The notes beneath the pieces are model-generated. The model was not told the origin of the DNA, ran no database searches, and was given only the letters and a program-made list of their open reading frames with translations. A DNA stretch of 22,915 bases, taken from assembly GCA_013289195.1 (NCBI GenBank), contig JABDAI010000020.1:1-22915 (forward strand), written 5' to 3'. Both the position numbers and the translations under genes were made by a program. The number at the start of each line of letters is the position of its first letter. Positions within the stretch are counted from its first letter, which is position 1. Below are positions 8,082 to 18,008 of this stretch, one piece after another. This DNA is from Verrucomicrobiota bacterium. Lineage in GTDB: Bacteria > Verrucomicrobiota > Verrucomicrobiae > Opitutales > CG1-02-43-26.

Positions 8082-9179
8082 ATGGCTCTTATACAGATAG
8101 ATTTTCAAGAACATAAAGAAAAGTCTTACGATATTCTTATAGGACAAGGATTGATTGCTGACATTGAAAAAGTAATAGAACATTGCGCCACATCAAACCG
8201 TAAGATACTATTTTTGATCGATGAGACCCTCGGATTTAATTCAGAAAGTTATGCAAGGGGTCTAATATCAAAAAAAAATGCTTTGGTTAAAAACATCAAG
8301 GGCGGAGAAAAGAATAAGAATTTGAAAGTCGCTCAGGAGATCTATAATTTCTTGATAGGGAATGAAATAGATCGTAAGGGTATTATCTTTGTTATAGGTG
8401 GAGGAGTTGTTGGCGATGTAGGAGGTTTTGTCGCTGCTACGTATTTAAGGGGAATAGGTTACTATCAGATTCCAACCACTTTACTAGCAATGGTGGATAG
8501 TGGGATAGGGGGAAAGACTGCCATAAACATTGCAGGGGCTAAGAACCTCATAGGGGCATTTCATCAACCTAAGGGGGTATTTATAGATATTAATTTTCTA
8601 AAAACTTTGCCAAAACGTGAGTTCGCTGCAGGTATGGCTGAAGTTATTAAATATGCCTTGATAGTAGATGAACAATTTTTCCAGGAATTAGAAATGGAAG
8701 AAGTTGTTAATGCAAATTCACCAAAGTTGCTAACTTATATTCACAAGGCCTGTGAAATTAAAAAGTCGATTGTGCAAAAGGATGAAAAAGACGAATGCGG
8801 CATAAGGCGGATCTTAAATTTCGGCCACACTTTTGGACATGCAATAGAAAGTGTCGCAGGGTACGGTGAGTATTTGCACGGAGAGGCTGTCAGTATTGGA
8901 ATGATAGTGGGTGCGAAGCTATCAGAGAAATTGGGTTATTTGAGTAAAGCGGAGGTTCGAAGGATTGAAACAGTGCTTGAAAAATATCAATTACCTGTCA
9001 GACTAAAAGTTCCTCTAAAAATAAAGGAATTAATTCGCATGATGCAGCATGATAAAAAAGTCGAATGTGGAATCTTAAAGTATGTCATATTAACAAAAAT
9101 CGGTAAGGCAAAAGAAGCAATCGATATCAACAGCGATTGGATTTCAACTTTATGGACTGAGATTGGAGCACAGGGATAA
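8082..9179 (+). CDS. aroB: 3-dehydroquinate synthase
   Basis: This 365-residue, NAD- and metal-dependent enzyme converts DAHP to 3-dehydroquinate, the second step of the shikimate pathway to aromatic amino acids and related compounds. The nucleotide-binding part has GGGVVGDVGGF (106-116) and PTTLLAMVDSGIGGKTAIN (131-149). The expected metal ligands are present: Glu187 in GMAEVIKYA, His249 in NFGHTFGHA and His266 in YLHGEAV. Length and motif order match the family throughout. No Shine-Dalgarno is visible before the start. The lpxA start is five bases after its stop, so the two are very likely co-transcribed. Keeping this pathway suggests the organism is not as reduced as many intracellular symbionts. 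Confidence 0.96.
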   Translation: MALIQIDFQEHKEKSYDILIGQGLIADIEKVIEHCATSNRKILFLIDETLGFNSESYARGLISKKNALVKNIKGGEKNKNLKVAQEIYNFLIGNEIDRKGIIFVIGGGVVGDVGGFVAATYLRGIGYYQIPTTLLAMVDSGIGGKTAINIAGAKNLIGAFHQPKGVFIDINFLKTLPKREFAAGMAEVIKYALIVDEQFFQELEMEEVVNANSPKLLTYIHKACEIKKSIVQKDEKDECGIRRILNFGHTFGHAIESVAGYGEYLHGEAVSIGMIVGAKLSEKLGYLSKAEVRRIETVLEKYQLPVRLKVPLKIKELIRMMQHDKKVECGILKYVILTKIGKAKEAIDINSDWISTLWTEIGAQG

Positions 9180-9184
9180 GAAAA

Positions 9185-9985
9185 ATGATAGACGAAAGAG
9201 CAGTTATCGATAAAAATGCCAAAATAGGGAGCGGAGTTTGTATCGGCCCCTATGCAATTATAGAAGACGATGTAGAAATTGGAGAGAATTGCAAGATTGC
9301 ATCCCATGGAATAGTCCGAAGAGGCGCAGTACTTGGACGGGGCGTCAATATTGATAGTTTTGCTGTTATTGGAGGTGCCCCGCAGGATGTTTCTTTCGAT
9401 CAAAAAATATCCAGTGGAGTGTTGATTGGGGATGGAACAATTATTCGTGAAGGCGTCACGATTCACAGAGCGACCGCAAAAGGAAGATGTACGAAAGTAG
9501 GCGAGAATTGTTTCTTAATGGCAAATAGCCATATCGCCCACGACTGTATTATTGGAAATGAGGTAAAACTAGCCAATGGAGTGCTTCTAGGGGGATTTGT
9601 TCGGGTAGACGACCATGTCTTTATCGGCGGCAATGCGGTTGTACACCAGAATTTACGGATTGGGGAAGGATCAATTATAGCCGGCAATGCGAGGCTCAAC
9701 TTAGATATCCCCCCATTTCTGATTGTGAGTGAACTCGTTGATGTTCATGGAATCAATGTAATAGGAATAAGGCGCAGAGGATTTGGGCAGGCAGAGATTT
9801 CGGATCTGAAAATTTGTTTCCAAGAAATTATAAACAGTCCCGGTAATCCTTACATCAAAGCGCAAATCGCTGATGAAAAAGAAATAGCGAAAACAATATT
9901 GGGGAAAGTATTTTTGGATTTTTTCAAAACCAAAGGCAAAAAAGGCTGCGTCCATCAACGCCATGTGGGAAGAAACAATGAATAA
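9185..9985 (+). CDS. lpxA: UDP-N-acetylglucosamine acyltransferase LpxA
   Basis: This 266-residue cytosolic enzyme transfers a 3-hydroxyacyl chain from ACP to UDP-GlcNAc, the first step of lipid A synthesis. Hexapeptide repeats ([IVL]-G-x4) forming a left-handed beta helix run from about residue 5 to 175. GGAPQD (63-68) aligns with E. coli GGDPQD. His119 in SHIAHDCIIGN matches catalytic His125 of E. coli. NVIGIRRRGF (191-200) opens the helical C-terminal domain. The family distinction from LpxD is supported by these motifs. Its last eight bases overlap the start of pdxA (ATGAATAA), a sign of coupled translation. It shows that the cell makes lipid A and is Gram-negative. Confidence 0.95.
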   Translation: MIDERAVIDKNAKIGSGVCIGPYAIIEDDVEIGENCKIASHGIVRRGAVLGRGVNIDSFAVIGGAPQDVSFDQKISSGVLIGDGTIIREGVTIHRATAKGRCTKVGENCFLMANSHIAHDCIIGNEVKLANGVLLGGFVRVDDHVFIGGNAVVHQNLRIGEGSIIAGNARLNLDIPPFLIVSELVDVHGINVIGIRRRGFGQAEISDLKICFQEIINSPGNPYIKAQIADEKEIAKTILGKVFLDFFKTKGKKGCVHQRHVGRNNE

Positions 9986-10892
9986 AATAGCCATTACCTG
10001 CGGAGATCCAGCCGGCGTAGGGCCGGAAATTATTTACGATTGGTGGATTAAAAATAAAGAGAAAAGGGAGAACTGTATCATTATCGGACCAGAAAAGTGG
10101 TTAGCTAAGTTTAAAGAGGCACAAACTGGGCAATTGCTCGAAGTAGGAGATACAGATTTTAATTTAACGCCCGCACTTCCAACAGAACAAGGGGCACTCC
10201 TAGCAATGGAGGCATTAGAAATTGCAAAACAAGGATGTTATGCAGGCCTTTATCAAGGTGTAGTGACAGGGCCTATCAGCAAAGAATGGATGCACAAGGT
10301 AGGTTTCCATTATCCTGGGCAGACGGAGTATTTTGCCCAGGGCTCTGGAAAAATGCCGGTAATGGGATTTGTAGGAGAGAAAATGATCATGGTACTTGCA
10401 ACCTGGCACATTCCACTTAGAGAAGTGCCCGGAAAACTGAGTAAAGAAATATTACAGAGAACTATCATGGAAACATACAAATTGTTAAGACTACTTGGAA
10501 AAGAAAATCCCCGAATAGGAGTCTGCGGACTCAATCCTCACGCAGGGGAGAATGGATTATTAGGGAGTGAAGAAAAATGGATTAATCTATTTTTGGAGGA
10601 AGTAAAAGAAGAATTTTCTGGGGTTTATGGGAAAAGTATTCCGGCTGATACAGCCTTTTACAGACATTTATTGGGAGAATTCGATGCCATAGTAGCCCTT
10701 TATCATGACCAAGGATTAGGTCCTTTAAAGACTGTAGAATTTGATACGGCAGTGAATATTACATTGGGACTGCCTTTTGTAAGAACAAGTCCAGATCACG
10801 GAACGGGATTTGAAATAGCTGGAAAAGGAAAGGCAAGTTCAAAGAGCATGAATAATGCAATTGCCTTGGCCCAGAAATTAAGCAATAACTAG
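9978..10892 (+). CDS. pdxA: 4-hydroxythreonine-4-phosphate dehydrogenase
   Basis: This 304-residue enzyme oxidises 4-phosphohydroxy-L-threonine in the DXP-dependent pathway to pyridoxal phosphate. The N-terminus ITCGDPAGVGPEI is characteristic of the family. Metal-binding histidines appear in TWHIPL, ALYHDQGL and TSPDHGTG, matching the three His ligands of E. coli PdxA. The frame also has an ATG at 9963, but ATG 9978 puts the protein start at the conserved first strand and has GGAAGAA at a good distance, the clearest ribosome binding site in this operon. It overlaps the lpxA stop. Some PdxA paralogues (PdxA2) act in sugar-acid catabolism; nothing nearby suggests that here. Confidence 0.94.
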   Translation: MNKIAITCGDPAGVGPEIIYDWWIKNKEKRENCIIIGPEKWLAKFKEAQTGQLLEVGDTDFNLTPALPTEQGALLAMEALEIAKQGCYAGLYQGVVTGPISKEWMHKVGFHYPGQTEYFAQGSGKMPVMGFVGEKMIMVLATWHIPLREVPGKLSKEILQRTIMETYKLLRLLGKENPRIGVCGLNPHAGENGLLGSEEKWINLFLEEVKEEFSGVYGKSIPADTAFYRHLLGEFDAIVALYHDQGLGPLKTVEFDTAVNITLGLPFVRTSPDHGTGFEIAGKGKASSKSMNNAIALAQKLSNN

Positions 10893-10911
10893 ACTTAAGT
10901 TACGAAAATAT

Positions 10912-11319
10912 ATGAAAACAATAAAGGCAGAATATAATGGAAAGTTGCGTTGTAAGGTAGAGCATGAAGTATCAGGAAGCTCAGTAGTGACTGATACCAA
11001 TAAGAATAATACGAGCACTGGATTTACTCCTCCGGAATTATTTGCAATATCCTTTTTAACATGCGTTGGAACAATGATGGGATACGAAGCGGAGGCCTTG
11101 AAGCTAGATATTTCTGGCATGAAAATGGAAGTCAGTTTTGACATGTCAAAAGACTTGCCAAGGCGCATCGCGAAAATAGAAGCGCAACTATGGATACCTT
11201 GTAAAGTCGGTGATCATCACAAGGAATTGCTAATGAAGGTGGCAAAAAATTGTCCAATACGCCATAGTATACATCCAGATATTGATGAATCGATAAATTT
11301 TCATTGGCTAGAAGGCTAG
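10912..11319 (+). CDS. OsmC/Ohr-family peroxiredoxin-like protein
   Basis: This 135-residue protein fits the OsmC/Ohr family, thiol peroxidases that detoxify organic hydroperoxides in the cytosol. The two catalytic cysteines are visible: Cys51 in SFLTCVGT and Cys114 in KNCPIRHSI. The layout of N-terminal beta strands, a central helix carrying the first Cys, and a C-terminal helix with NCP is typical. It is closer to the general OsmC/YhfA-like group than to true Ohr, but I cannot name the subfamily. It sits 19 bases after pdxA and six bases before addB, so it is likely expressed with the DNA repair genes; oxidative damage defence is a plausible shared theme but this is inference. Confidence 0.88.
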   Translation: MKTIKAEYNGKLRCKVEHEVSGSSVVTDTNKNNTSTGFTPPELFAISFLTCVGTMMGYEAEALKLDISGMKMEVSFDMSKDLPRRIAKIEAQLWIPCKVGDHHKELLMKVAKNCPIRHSIHPDIDESINFHWLEG

Positions 11320-11325
11320 ATTGTT

Positions 11326-14265
11326 TTGAACAAAAAATTACCACAAGACGTAATTCTTTATGAAGCCTTTTCATTTAATGATGCATGGGAAGGAATTTTA
11401 AAGGACTGGTTTATACAAGCCAAGAGTTCTGTAAAAAATTTTGTTCGAGCAGTAGTAGTACCCAATGAGGCCACAGTGCAATTCATAAAGCATGAATTGC
11501 TTAAGCTGGATATAGCACTCGTAGGCGTTCAATTTTTCACCCCTGGCACTATGCGGCATTTTTTAAGTAAAGCCAATGGATTTGAAGAACCCGTAGAGTT
11601 AAGAGAAAATTTGCAATTATTAATGAAGAATGTTGCGAATGGATTTAATGAAAATGACATAGCAAAAGCAGCAGCAATAGATCCAGACCAATTTGTGAGG
11701 CTTGCCGATACTTTAGAAAGCACCGGCTGGACAGTAGATATATTAAAAAATAAATTTGCGCAGGCTTTAATTAAAAAATATTGGGAAGAAAAGAAAGCCT
11801 ACGGCATGGTAACTATCCAAGACGTGCAAGACAATATTTATGCATCATCAAAGGCAGGGATGGCAATATTTTCGGATTTATTAATATTTGGTTTCTCTTC
11901 AAGGAATTGGTCAATCTATAAAATTTTAATTTCAGCCGTAAGATCAGCATCCAAAGCAAAGATTTGTCTATTAACACAGCACAGTGAACGTTGGATAGAC
12001 CAAGCCTGGCTAGGTTCCTGGGAGGAGGAATTTGGCGAGTCCCAGAAATTATTGGGGGAATTAGATCCGAAAGTATTTTCATATTTATCCAATAGCTTTG
12101 AAGAGCTAGACAAACTAAATATTTATGCCAATGCGGATACCGAAAATTTGCCTGAGTTTTACATTGCGCAAAATATTTTGAGGGAGGCTGAAGTTATCGT
12201 AGGAAGAATAGCCGAAGCGTTAGTGAATGAAGAGGTTTTGCGCTTAGGCGTAGTTTTTCCTAGGCAGACTTCACCATTGGCCCGAGAAGTTGCGCGGGTT
12301 TTAGAAAAAGAGGAGATTGCGCACTTCAATCATCTTGGTTACTTGGGGAAAAATTCTCAGAAAAGACATTTACTGGAATTATGGGTTAAATGGCAAAAAA
12401 GTCCTCGACTGGAGAATTTTTTAACGTTTTTAGAAGTGCTAATGAACGAAGGCATGCTAAGTGCGCAAACATTTCAAAGTTTTAGCAAACTCAGTCGAGT
12501 TGCTTTGCAGACCCTCCTAACCGATGATCTTGAAGTCATTTTTACTTATTTCGCCCTAAGCTTAAATGATGAACTCGTTACTCGTCTCATCCATGAATGG
12601 AAATTACTGCCCAAGGAAAGTACTTTTCGAGCCTATATGGAAAGTGCTCGCGAAGGATTGCAGGCTATAATTTCTGTTAAAGATTGGGAATTGACGGAAG
12701 TACGAGGCAACATATTTTTGCAAGAGGATAAAAGACTCATTAAAAAACAGGATTTTTTGATATGGCTTAGCAGTGTCACCAAGGTTTTAGGACGTAAGGC
12801 AGATTATTGGGGAAACCACCGATATGCATTGGTACACTTGCTTACAGAGGAAGAAGCATTAACCCAAAGTTGGAGTCATTTAATATTAGCAGGAGTGAAT
12901 CAAGGAGAATGGCCAAGTGAAAAACCAGAACTGATTTTTTTAGATAATAAGCAAATAAATGAACTTAATTTCAGATCCTTAATAAAAGGTAGTCAAGGGG
13001 AAGGACATTTTGCTGTAAAAGACGGGTTAACACTATGGGTATCCAGCACGGATCAGTATGAAACGAGCAAAATGAATTTTGCTGTCTTACAAGGAATGCC
13101 AAGTACAAAACTAATACTAACTGCTCATAAGAAAGATCCTCAAGGCAAGGAAAGTTCAGTAAGTGAATTTTTAGAAAGACTCTACGCAATTGTTGAAGGC
13201 CGACTATTAGATGAACAGGGCGTTAAAACAATTTTGAGAGATACAGATTATTGGATCAATGCCTATCGAATTAAATCAAGCAAAGAAAGTGAGCAAGTAT
13301 TTCAAGAAGTGGGGCATGCTTATCGGCAAAGACGCAAAATCAATGAAGTTTTTGATGAGTATAGTTTTAGTTTTAAAAACCCAAACAAAGCGGCTTTAGA
13401 GTTATCGTGTAAAGCATGGGAAGAAGTCTTATTAAGCCCACAGCGAGCATGGTTTAAGCACATACTTAAAATCGAAGATTATCCCGTGCAAATGGGGAAG
13501 TCCTTATATTCTTTAGCAAAAGGAACATGGGTCCACACATGGATTAATCACGAAAAGCAGGGGGTGCAGGTCAATTTTGAAGAATGGAACCAGTTGATTG
13601 AAGTCCAAGCAAGAAAAGTTTTCGAAATTGTCAACAAAACTTTTAATAGTTTAAATCGCGAGCTCCCCGATATTTGGAAAGCCTATTGGAACGAAGCTCG
13701 AAGAGTAACTTTATCTTTAATAAGGACTTTAAGTGAAAATTTAAAAGATAATTATTTATTTTCAGAATATCCCATCATATCCACAGAAGATGCAAGAGAG
13801 AATGCAGAAAATAATTTTTTATTAAATATTCCCTTAAAAGGCAGAATAGATTTAATAGTTTATCCCTTGCCGGTCTTGGAGTCAAAAGATAAACCCCTAT
13901 GGATATTGGATTTTAAAACAGGTGCCAGCGGTGCGCTGACAAAGGATAAAGTAAAAAAGGGAATGGGTATTCAATTGGTATTGTATGGAGTCAAATTTCA
14001 TCAAGAAGGATTTAAACAAATTGAGATTTCAATTGTCCAACCTGGAGTCGGATTAAAAAAGCAACTCGATCTAAAAGATATTCTTGAAGATCCATCCATT
14101 TTTGATCCAATAAACAATATCTTCAGCAATGGTAAATTAGGGATTCGTGGTACCATGGAAAGAGATTACGGAAGTAATTTCAATTTTCCTTTGGCAACGA
14201 TTAAAATCGATGAAGAGATTTTAGAAAAGAAGTGGTCTTTAACCCATTCAAATCTTGAATTTTAA
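11326..14265 (+). CDS. addB: AddB-like subunit of the AddAB double-strand break repair helicase-nuclease
   Basis: This 979-residue protein starts at TTG 11326, six bases after the osmC stop. It lies directly before an AddA-type helicase-nuclease, the usual addB-addA order. The N-terminal two thirds is an inactivated helicase-like region with no obvious Walker A. The C-terminus has a RecB-type PD-(D/E)XK nuclease: GRID at 839-842 (Asp842), then LDFKTG with Asp862 and Lys864. AddAB processes broken DNA ends for RecA loading. The Fe-S cysteines of Bacillus AddB seem to be missing: the usual CP...F segment reads SPQRAWFKHIL and no C-terminal Cys cluster is seen. Such cluster-less AddB proteins are also known in Alphaproteobacteria. 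Context makes the assignment stronger than sequence alone. Confidence 0.85.
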   Translation: MNKKLPQDVILYEAFSFNDAWEGILKDWFIQAKSSVKNFVRAVVVPNEATVQFIKHELLKLDIALVGVQFFTPGTMRHFLSKANGFEEPVELRENLQLLMKNVANGFNENDIAKAAAIDPDQFVRLADTLESTGWTVDILKNKFAQALIKKYWEEKKAYGMVTIQDVQDNIYASSKAGMAIFSDLLIFGFSSRNWSIYKILISAVRSASKAKICLLTQHSERWIDQAWLGSWEEEFGESQKLLGELDPKVFSYLSNSFEELDKLNIYANADTENLPEFYIAQNILREAEVIVGRIAEALVNEEVLRLGVVFPRQTSPLAREVARVLEKEEIAHFNHLGYLGKNSQKRHLLELWVKWQKSPRLENFLTFLEVLMNEGMLSAQTFQSFSKLSRVALQTLLTDDLEVIFTYFALSLNDELVTRLIHEWKLLPKESTFRAYMESAREGLQAIISVKDWELTEVRGNIFLQEDKRLIKKQDFLIWLSSVTKVLGRKADYWGNHRYALVHLLTEEEALTQSWSHLILAGVNQGEWPSEKPELIFLDNKQINELNFRSLIKGSQGEGHFAVKDGLTLWVSSTDQYETSKMNFAVLQGMPSTKLILTAHKKDPQGKESSVSEFLERLYAIVEGRLLDEQGVKTILRDTDYWINAYRIKSSKESEQVFQEVGHAYRQRRKINEVFDEYSFSFKNPNKAALELSCKAWEEVLLSPQRAWFKHILKIEDYPVQMGKSLYSLAKGTWVHTWINHEKQGVQVNFEEWNQLIEVQARKVFEIVNKTFNSLNRELPDIWKAYWNEARRVTLSLIRTLSENLKDNYLFSEYPIISTEDARENAENNFLLNIPLKGRIDLIVYPLPVLESKDKPLWILDFKTGASGALTKDKVKKGMGIQLVLYGVKFHQEGFKQIEISIVQPGVGLKKQLDLKDILEDPSIFDPINNIFSNGKLGIRGTMERDYGSNFNFPLATIKIDEEILEKKWSLTHSNLEF

Positions 14266-14281
14266 ATTAGCTTTTTCCACT

Positions 14282-17200
14282 ATGAATGCCACAACACAGG
14301 TCCTAGAAAAGCTAATAGATCAAGAAGCAAGAGATCGCTTTGCACAAGAAATTGATCATAATTTTTCTGTCATTGCACCTGCCGGTGTAGGGAAGACAAC
14401 AGCTATAGTGCAAAGAATTATAACAATAGCAGCGAGCACTGATTATCAAACTTTACCTTCAAAACTCTCAAAACTTATAGTAGTCACTTATACCCAAAAG
14501 GCTGCTGACGAAATGAAGATGCGCGCCTACCAAGCACTTATGCACTGCAATGGTTCTATGCATGCTTTTGTTGAGCTCAATAAAGCCTTTTTTGGAACAA
14601 TTCATAGTTTTTGCTTAAAGCTTGTTCAATCCTACGGATCGAGTATCGGCATACCCAATAATCTCACTTTACTAACGAACGATGAGGAATTGTGGCGAGA
14701 GTTTTTAAATTCGAAGCAAAACTTTTTAAATTTAATACCCGAAAAAATACAGGAAGATTTAAATAGCTATATTAATTTTGATAAATTGCTCCATCTCGCC
14801 CATAAACTTTCTTTAGATTCACTCCCTACAAAGATATTACCCAATTGCCCCAAAACAGATTTAACAGATATTCTAAAATACACCTCAACAAGATCTGCAC
14901 AAAAAGTCACTGAAATCCAAAAAGCATTACAAGTATGGCTCAGGGAATGGCAAGAAAATCCAATTGCCTTGGGCATACCAGAAGTCACTCAAGGAGATAG
15001 TGTATTCAAAGAACTGTGTTCCAGTGCTTTCTCGCCATTATGGAATTGGGTTGGCGAAGCAGGCCATATGTTTGCTTGGAATGTAGCCAAAGAGTACCAA
15101 AACTACCGTCTTTCAAAAGGATTTGTCACCTACGATGATATGATAGATCTTGCTGAAAAATTGATCAAAGATTCCAGTTCCCTAGAAGCGATTCGTTTAT
15201 TGGACTACCATATTATCTTAGATGAAGCTCAAGATACTGATGCGAAGCAATTCGCCGTCCTATTAGGAGTTGTTCAGCCAAATGCGAATGCTCATCCTCT
15301 GGGCGGGCGCTTCTCCATGGTCGGCGATCCTCAACAAGCTATTTATTCAAGCCGTGCTGATTTGCCCACTTACTTAAAAGTACATCACGATTTACTATCC
15401 TCTTCCGCCGCACAAGAGCTTACGTTTAATGTTACAATGCGCTGCGATCGCGCTATCGTCACTCATTGTAATGCATTATTCCCCAATATTTTAAAAAATA
15501 AAATAAATACCTCACAAATTGATTTTGTTTCATTAAATGCCCGTCCATGGGCACATGATGGTTTTGTCGGCAAAATTGTACTCCAATTGCCAGATAATAA
15601 ATCGCCGAAATGGACTAACAATGACTTAGAAAACTATGAAGCACAATTACTAGCAAATAAACTCCAATCCTTAGGACTTGAAGCCTTGGAGATAAGCGAT
15701 TGGAGCGAACTAGCGATTTTAGTTCCAAGGAAAAATTGGTTGATCCCAATTAAAAAAGCTTTAGACGCTATAGGCCTCCCTCTTCAGATTCATTCTGGAA
15801 ATGACATCAAAGGAGATAATCCTGCTTTTGCCTGGATAACCGCCCTTTTAGCAATCATGATATCACCTAACAATTCTTTCGAAATTGTGGGCGTCCTACG
15901 GGAAATATTTGGCTTATCCGACGATGCAATCGCCCACTATGTCCATCAATCATGGGATAAACATGAACGACATCCTCTCAATATCTCATCTATTCACAAT
16001 GTATCAAAAGAAAATCCTACACAAAAGAATCCCATAGAAGAGATATTACAGAGTTTGAGCGCCCTCAGATGTGAAATTTTTGAGTATTCTCTTTCAGAAG
16101 CCGTTCACTGTTTGATTGCAAAGACTAATCTAAGGAATCGATTACTTTCTCTGTCAGAACAAAACTACGATTATCTGTTAGATATTGTGGATGAAATATT
16201 AATGGAGGCAACCCTTACAGAAGAACAAGGCTTATCAATTGCAGAGTTTTTTGACCATTTAAAAAAAGATTTTTATAATTTAGACGAACCTTTGACTGTC
16301 TTAAAAGGCCACATTCAAGGCTTTACATCCCATAAAGCCAAAGGACTTGAATGGCCAGTAGTCATTGTACCTTTTTTATTTAGGGGTATTCTATTTCCAT
16401 CCCAAGAATACCCGCAAATGATGCATTTAGGAAACGTTTCAGGTCAGAAGGTAGTAATCAGTAATCATCCGGATAAAAAACAATTTGATGAATTATTAGA
16501 AAAACACCGCATCGCAGAATTGGAAAGGCTTCTCTATGTGACAGCCACTCGTCCCCGACATAAACTCCTATGGGTCGATGACGAAGCTCTTTTTGATAGT
16601 TCAAAGATTTCTTTTGCCTCCCTACTCAATATCACTTCGGGCAATCCAAATCGACAAATTTGGAATCAATTAACTCCAGTAATGCCTATTGTGACAAAGA
16701 AAATTTCTCATCAGCAGTTTCCTATAAACAAAGAAGAAATCAATGTGACAGGGAAAAATACCTCCGCATCGAATCCGAAATCTTTCGATCTTGCAATTAT
16801 TGACAAAGCTTCCGACTATTCTAAACGGATCTTAAAGCACAAAGTCCCCAGCCAATTCAGCAGAAAAATTGAACGCCCTCATTCCGATAAAAATGATCCC
16901 GATCAAAAATCAAATCAACAATATTCGGCGATCGACTACGGCAACTGGTGGCACAATATGATGCAATACTTGCCTTGGAAAACACACTCCGAATGGAGCC
17001 AATATTTTTCTGAACGTTTACAAAAATGCCCTGATCCTATTAGAGGTGAACAAGAAATCGAATTATTTTATAAATCGGCTTCTTTAAAAGCCCTACTCAA
17101 AGACAGTCATAGCCATTTTATTCAAACAGAATGTCCTTTCCTTTACCAAGAGGAAAATAACCTGGCTTATGAGGGATACATTGATTTTTTTGCCCTTTGT

Positions 17201-17425
17201 GAACTCACGAATCGAATATTAATCATAGATTGGAAAACAGATCTGATTGATAAGCAAGGAGCTGCAATAGACTTTTTAGAAATTTTAAAATCACAATACG
17301 AGCCCCAGCTCAGAATTTACAAAAAAGCCGTGGAAAAAGCTCATAGGAATAAAGTCTCTATATTTTTGTACAGCACTTCAATAGGAGCATTGGTCGAGCT
17401 TGCTTATACCAATCAATATCTATAA
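14282..17425 (+). CDS. addA: AddA-like UvrD/RecB-family helicase-nuclease
   Basis: This roughly 1,047-residue superfamily 1A helicase with a C-terminal nuclease is the motor subunit of AddAB. Motifs in order from ATG 14282: Walker A APAGVGKTT (32-40), VTYTQKAADEM (Ia), GTIHSF (Ib), LDEAQD (II, near 314), GDPQQAIY (III, near 348), SHKAKGLEWPVV (V) and LLYVTATRP (VI). The nuclease has GYID (965-968) and DWKTD (983-987), followed by QLRIY. The frame is also open from TTG 14255, overlapping addB by 11 bases; I prefer ATG 14282, 16 bases after addB. All catalytic residues look intact. It is the last plus-strand gene and ends three bases from a convergent gene, with no terminator between them. Confidence 0.92.
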   Translation: MNATTQVLEKLIDQEARDRFAQEIDHNFSVIAPAGVGKTTAIVQRIITIAASTDYQTLPSKLSKLIVVTYTQKAADEMKMRAYQALMHCNGSMHAFVELNKAFFGTIHSFCLKLVQSYGSSIGIPNNLTLLTNDEELWREFLNSKQNFLNLIPEKIQEDLNSYINFDKLLHLAHKLSLDSLPTKILPNCPKTDLTDILKYTSTRSAQKVTEIQKALQVWLREWQENPIALGIPEVTQGDSVFKELCSSAFSPLWNWVGEAGHMFAWNVAKEYQNYRLSKGFVTYDDMIDLAEKLIKDSSSLEAIRLLDYHIILDEAQDTDAKQFAVLLGVVQPNANAHPLGGRFSMVGDPQQAIYSSRADLPTYLKVHHDLLSSSAAQELTFNVTMRCDRAIVTHCNALFPNILKNKINTSQIDFVSLNARPWAHDGFVGKIVLQLPDNKSPKWTNNDLENYEAQLLANKLQSLGLEALEISDWSELAILVPRKNWLIPIKKALDAIGLPLQIHSGNDIKGDNPAFAWITALLAIMISPNNSFEIVGVLREIFGLSDDAIAHYVHQSWDKHERHPLNISSIHNVSKENPTQKNPIEEILQSLSALRCEIFEYSLSEAVHCLIAKTNLRNRLLSLSEQNYDYLLDIVDEILMEATLTEEQGLSIAEFFDHLKKDFYNLDEPLTVLKGHIQGFTSHKAKGLEWPVVIVPFLFRGILFPSQEYPQMMHLGNVSGQKVVISNHPDKKQFDELLEKHRIAELERLLYVTATRPRHKLLWVDDEALFDSSKISFASLLNITSGNPNRQIWNQLTPVMPIVTKKISHQQFPINKEEINVTGKNTSASNPKSFDLAIIDKASDYSKRILKHKVPSQFSRKIERPHSDKNDPDQKSNQQYSAIDYGNWWHNMMQYLPWKTHSEWSQYFSERLQKCPDPIRGEQEIELFYKSASLKALLKDSHSHFIQTECPFLYQEENNLAYEGYIDFFALCELTNRILIIDWKTDLIDKQGAAIDFLEILKSQYEPQLRIYKKAVEKAHRNKVSIFLYSTSIGALVELAYTNQYL

Positions 17426-17428
17426 GCT

Positions 17429-17926
17429 TTAATCTTGAAAGCCAAAAGTTCTCAGAACTTTTTCTAACTGTTCTTTTAAGCTAAATCTTTTAAATTCAAT
17501 TTGATTAGCTCCTTTAATACAAATACAATTTGCGATATAATGGAGCATTGTGGTCAGATCTGCTTGACGAAAGTTCTGTTTAAGCCAATCGCAAAAATAA
17601 TCTAAACTTTCGATCCAGTCTTTTAATGGATATGAGGATTTTTCTACAAAGCAATCTATTAAATTAAAGGCATTGTTGCCATAAGGGTTTTCTTTCGAAT
17701 AACTATTCAATGTTTTGGTAATAGAAAGGAATTGACCCGAATCGCTACAATTACGTGCAAGCATTAAAAAAGCATCAGGATCAATCTGCGCCTCTTGAGC
17801 TAGCTGAGTCCCTTTAGTTAACGCCTCATGCCAAGTCATGAAAGATTCATTAGTACTTTTACTAAGTTCTTCTGATAATTTAGTGACATCTGGCATTATA
17901 AATGTTGCTATGACACAAGTATTCAT
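17429..17926 (-). CDS. Hypothetical cytosolic protein
   Basis: I do not recognise this 165-residue protein. It has no signal peptide or membrane segment and seems mostly alpha-helical, with amphipathic stretches and several Trp and Cys residues (for example DWLKQNF and HYIANCICIKG). ATG 17896 is an alternative start that would remove ten hydrophobic residues. The gene is convergent with addA, only three bases away, so the two transcripts probably overlap at their ends. Upstream at 18008-17980 there is a strong promoter candidate (TTGACA, 17-base spacer, TAGAAA) on its strand, which supports expression. No link to DNA repair can be shown beyond position. Confidence 0.75.
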   Translation of the reverse strand: MNTCVIATFIMPDVTKLSEELSKSTNESFMTWHEALTKGTQLAQEAQIDPDAFLMLARNCSDSGQFLSITKTLNSYSKENPYGNNAFNLIDCFVEKSSYPLKDWIESLDYFCDWLKQNFRQADLTTMLHYIANCICIKGANQIEFKRFSLKEQLEKVLRTFGFQD

Positions 17927-17979
17927 TTTTTTCTAATCAAATAGTAGTTAAGTGGGATTTATTTAATGTTAATTTCTGA

Positions 17980-18008
17980 TTTCTAAAGATTTTAAATCTA
18001 TTTGTCAA
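17980..18008 (-). promoter_or_regulatory. Sigma70-type promoter for the minus-strand gene at 17926
   Basis: On the minus strand a perfect TTGACA (18008-18003) is followed after 17 bases by TAGAAA (17985-17980), four of six consensus bases. The start of transcription would be near 17973, giving a leader of about 47 bases. Its -35 box overlaps that of a divergent plus-strand promoter. Confidence 0.5.
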
